DNA of 29,562 bases. It comes from Coemansia sp. RSA 1804 (taxonomy: Eukaryota > Kickxellomycota > Kickxellomycetes > Kickxellales > Kickxellaceae). This document shows positions 29,293 to 29,562 of the stretch, one piece after another. Every line of letters begins with the position of its first letter. Position 1 is the stretch's first letter. The translations under genes were made by a program, and so were the position numbers. The stretch spans positions 1 through 29,562 of the forward strand of contig JANBTH010000162.1 in the NCBI GenBank assembly GCA_027578815.1, in the 5' to 3' direction. The notes under the pieces were generated by a model. That model did not search any database, was not told the origin of the DNA, and was given only the letters and a program-made list of their open reading frames with translations.

Positions 29293-29562
29293 GGGTTCTG
29301 GCTAGTAACGAGCAACCATCGAAACAATCTATGCTGGACAATCGTCAATTAAAGGTAGAATAAAGCGTTGCAAAATAAAAAAAAAGCAATGTGATGCAAG
29401 TCTGAGCGCTCTCCAACTACGCATCACTGGATTTGCCCAATCTCTACTCGCATGCTCCAGTTAAGGCAAGTATGGGGGAAGCGAACACATCAGGAACGTC
29501 AAACAAATAGACAACAGTTTTATTGGAACACACTCGCTAAACAAATAATGTGGGTGTGGGAG
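29293..29562. other. CAX4 upstream region and right window edge
   Basis: 270 bases with the CAX4 promoter on the left. A minus-strand AATAAA at 29519-29524 could end a leftward gene beyond the window. A plus-strand frame is open from about 29450 to the edge but has no recognisable sequence, so I call no gene. Confidence 0.4.

Noticed and set aside
29450..29562. Open plus-strand frame running off the right edge
   Set aside because: Too short and without any recognisable sequence.
1..29562. CRISPR arrays, bacterial insertion sequences, rRNA, prophage or viral genes
   Set aside because: None seen. The window is ordinary fungal nuclear DNA apart from the LINE remnant.

Overview
This window is nuclear DNA of a filamentous or early-diverging fungus. 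The main evidence is a myosin-headed chitin synthase, an architecture known only from fungi, next to spliced core eukaryotic genes (CSE1, a P-TEFb/CTDK-type cyclin, DBP10, RFC3, CAX4). Introns begin with GTAAGT or GTAGGT and end in TAG. Two branch points match TACTAAC exactly. A FunK1-type fragment, a decayed LINE tail and an orphan F-box-like gene suggest a Kickxellomycotina (Coemansia-like) genome. That placement is inference from protein style only.

Layout. 1-120 is the 3' end of a membrane transporter, probably SLC13/DASS. 121-3110 is an accessory stretch: a FunK1-type PD-(D/E)XK fragment on the minus strand (386-709), an odd tRNA (1054-1138, minus) and the decayed 3' end of a LINE-like retroelement (1738-3110). 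3715-6844 is CSE1 (exportin-2) with one intron. 6845-9936 is 3.1 kb without a convincing protein gene; it holds pyrimidine-rich DNA, microsatellites and two base-paired segments that could be structured RNA or leader elements. 9937-11773 is a three-exon transcriptional cyclin. 13029-19598 is a two-exon chitin synthase of 2048 residues. 19709-22669 (minus) is the DEAD-box helicase DBP10. 23086-24771 (minus) is an AT-rich orphan F-box-like gene. 24772-25809 is AT-rich and empty. 25810-26733 (minus) is an aldo/keto reductase. 27429-28490 is RFC3. 28603-29292 (minus) is CAX4, dolichyl-diphosphatase.

The genes do not form a pathway. They are a normal fungal mix: nuclear transport (CSE1), transcription elongation control (cyclin), cell wall synthesis (chitin synthase), 60S ribosome biogenesis (DBP10), DNA replication clamp loading (RFC3), recycling of the glycosylation lipid carrier (CAX4) and redox metabolism (reductase). 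Two convergent pairs (chitin synthase/DBP10 and RFC3/CAX4) have stop codons only about 110 bases apart, so their 3' UTRs probably overlap. I found no CRISPR array, bacterial-type operon, rRNA or intact mobile element, and no clear new multi-gene system. The most unusual items are the leucine-type tRNA body carrying a serine (UGA) anticodon, the nested-stem segment at 9525-9610, and the crowded 3' splice site of CSE1.
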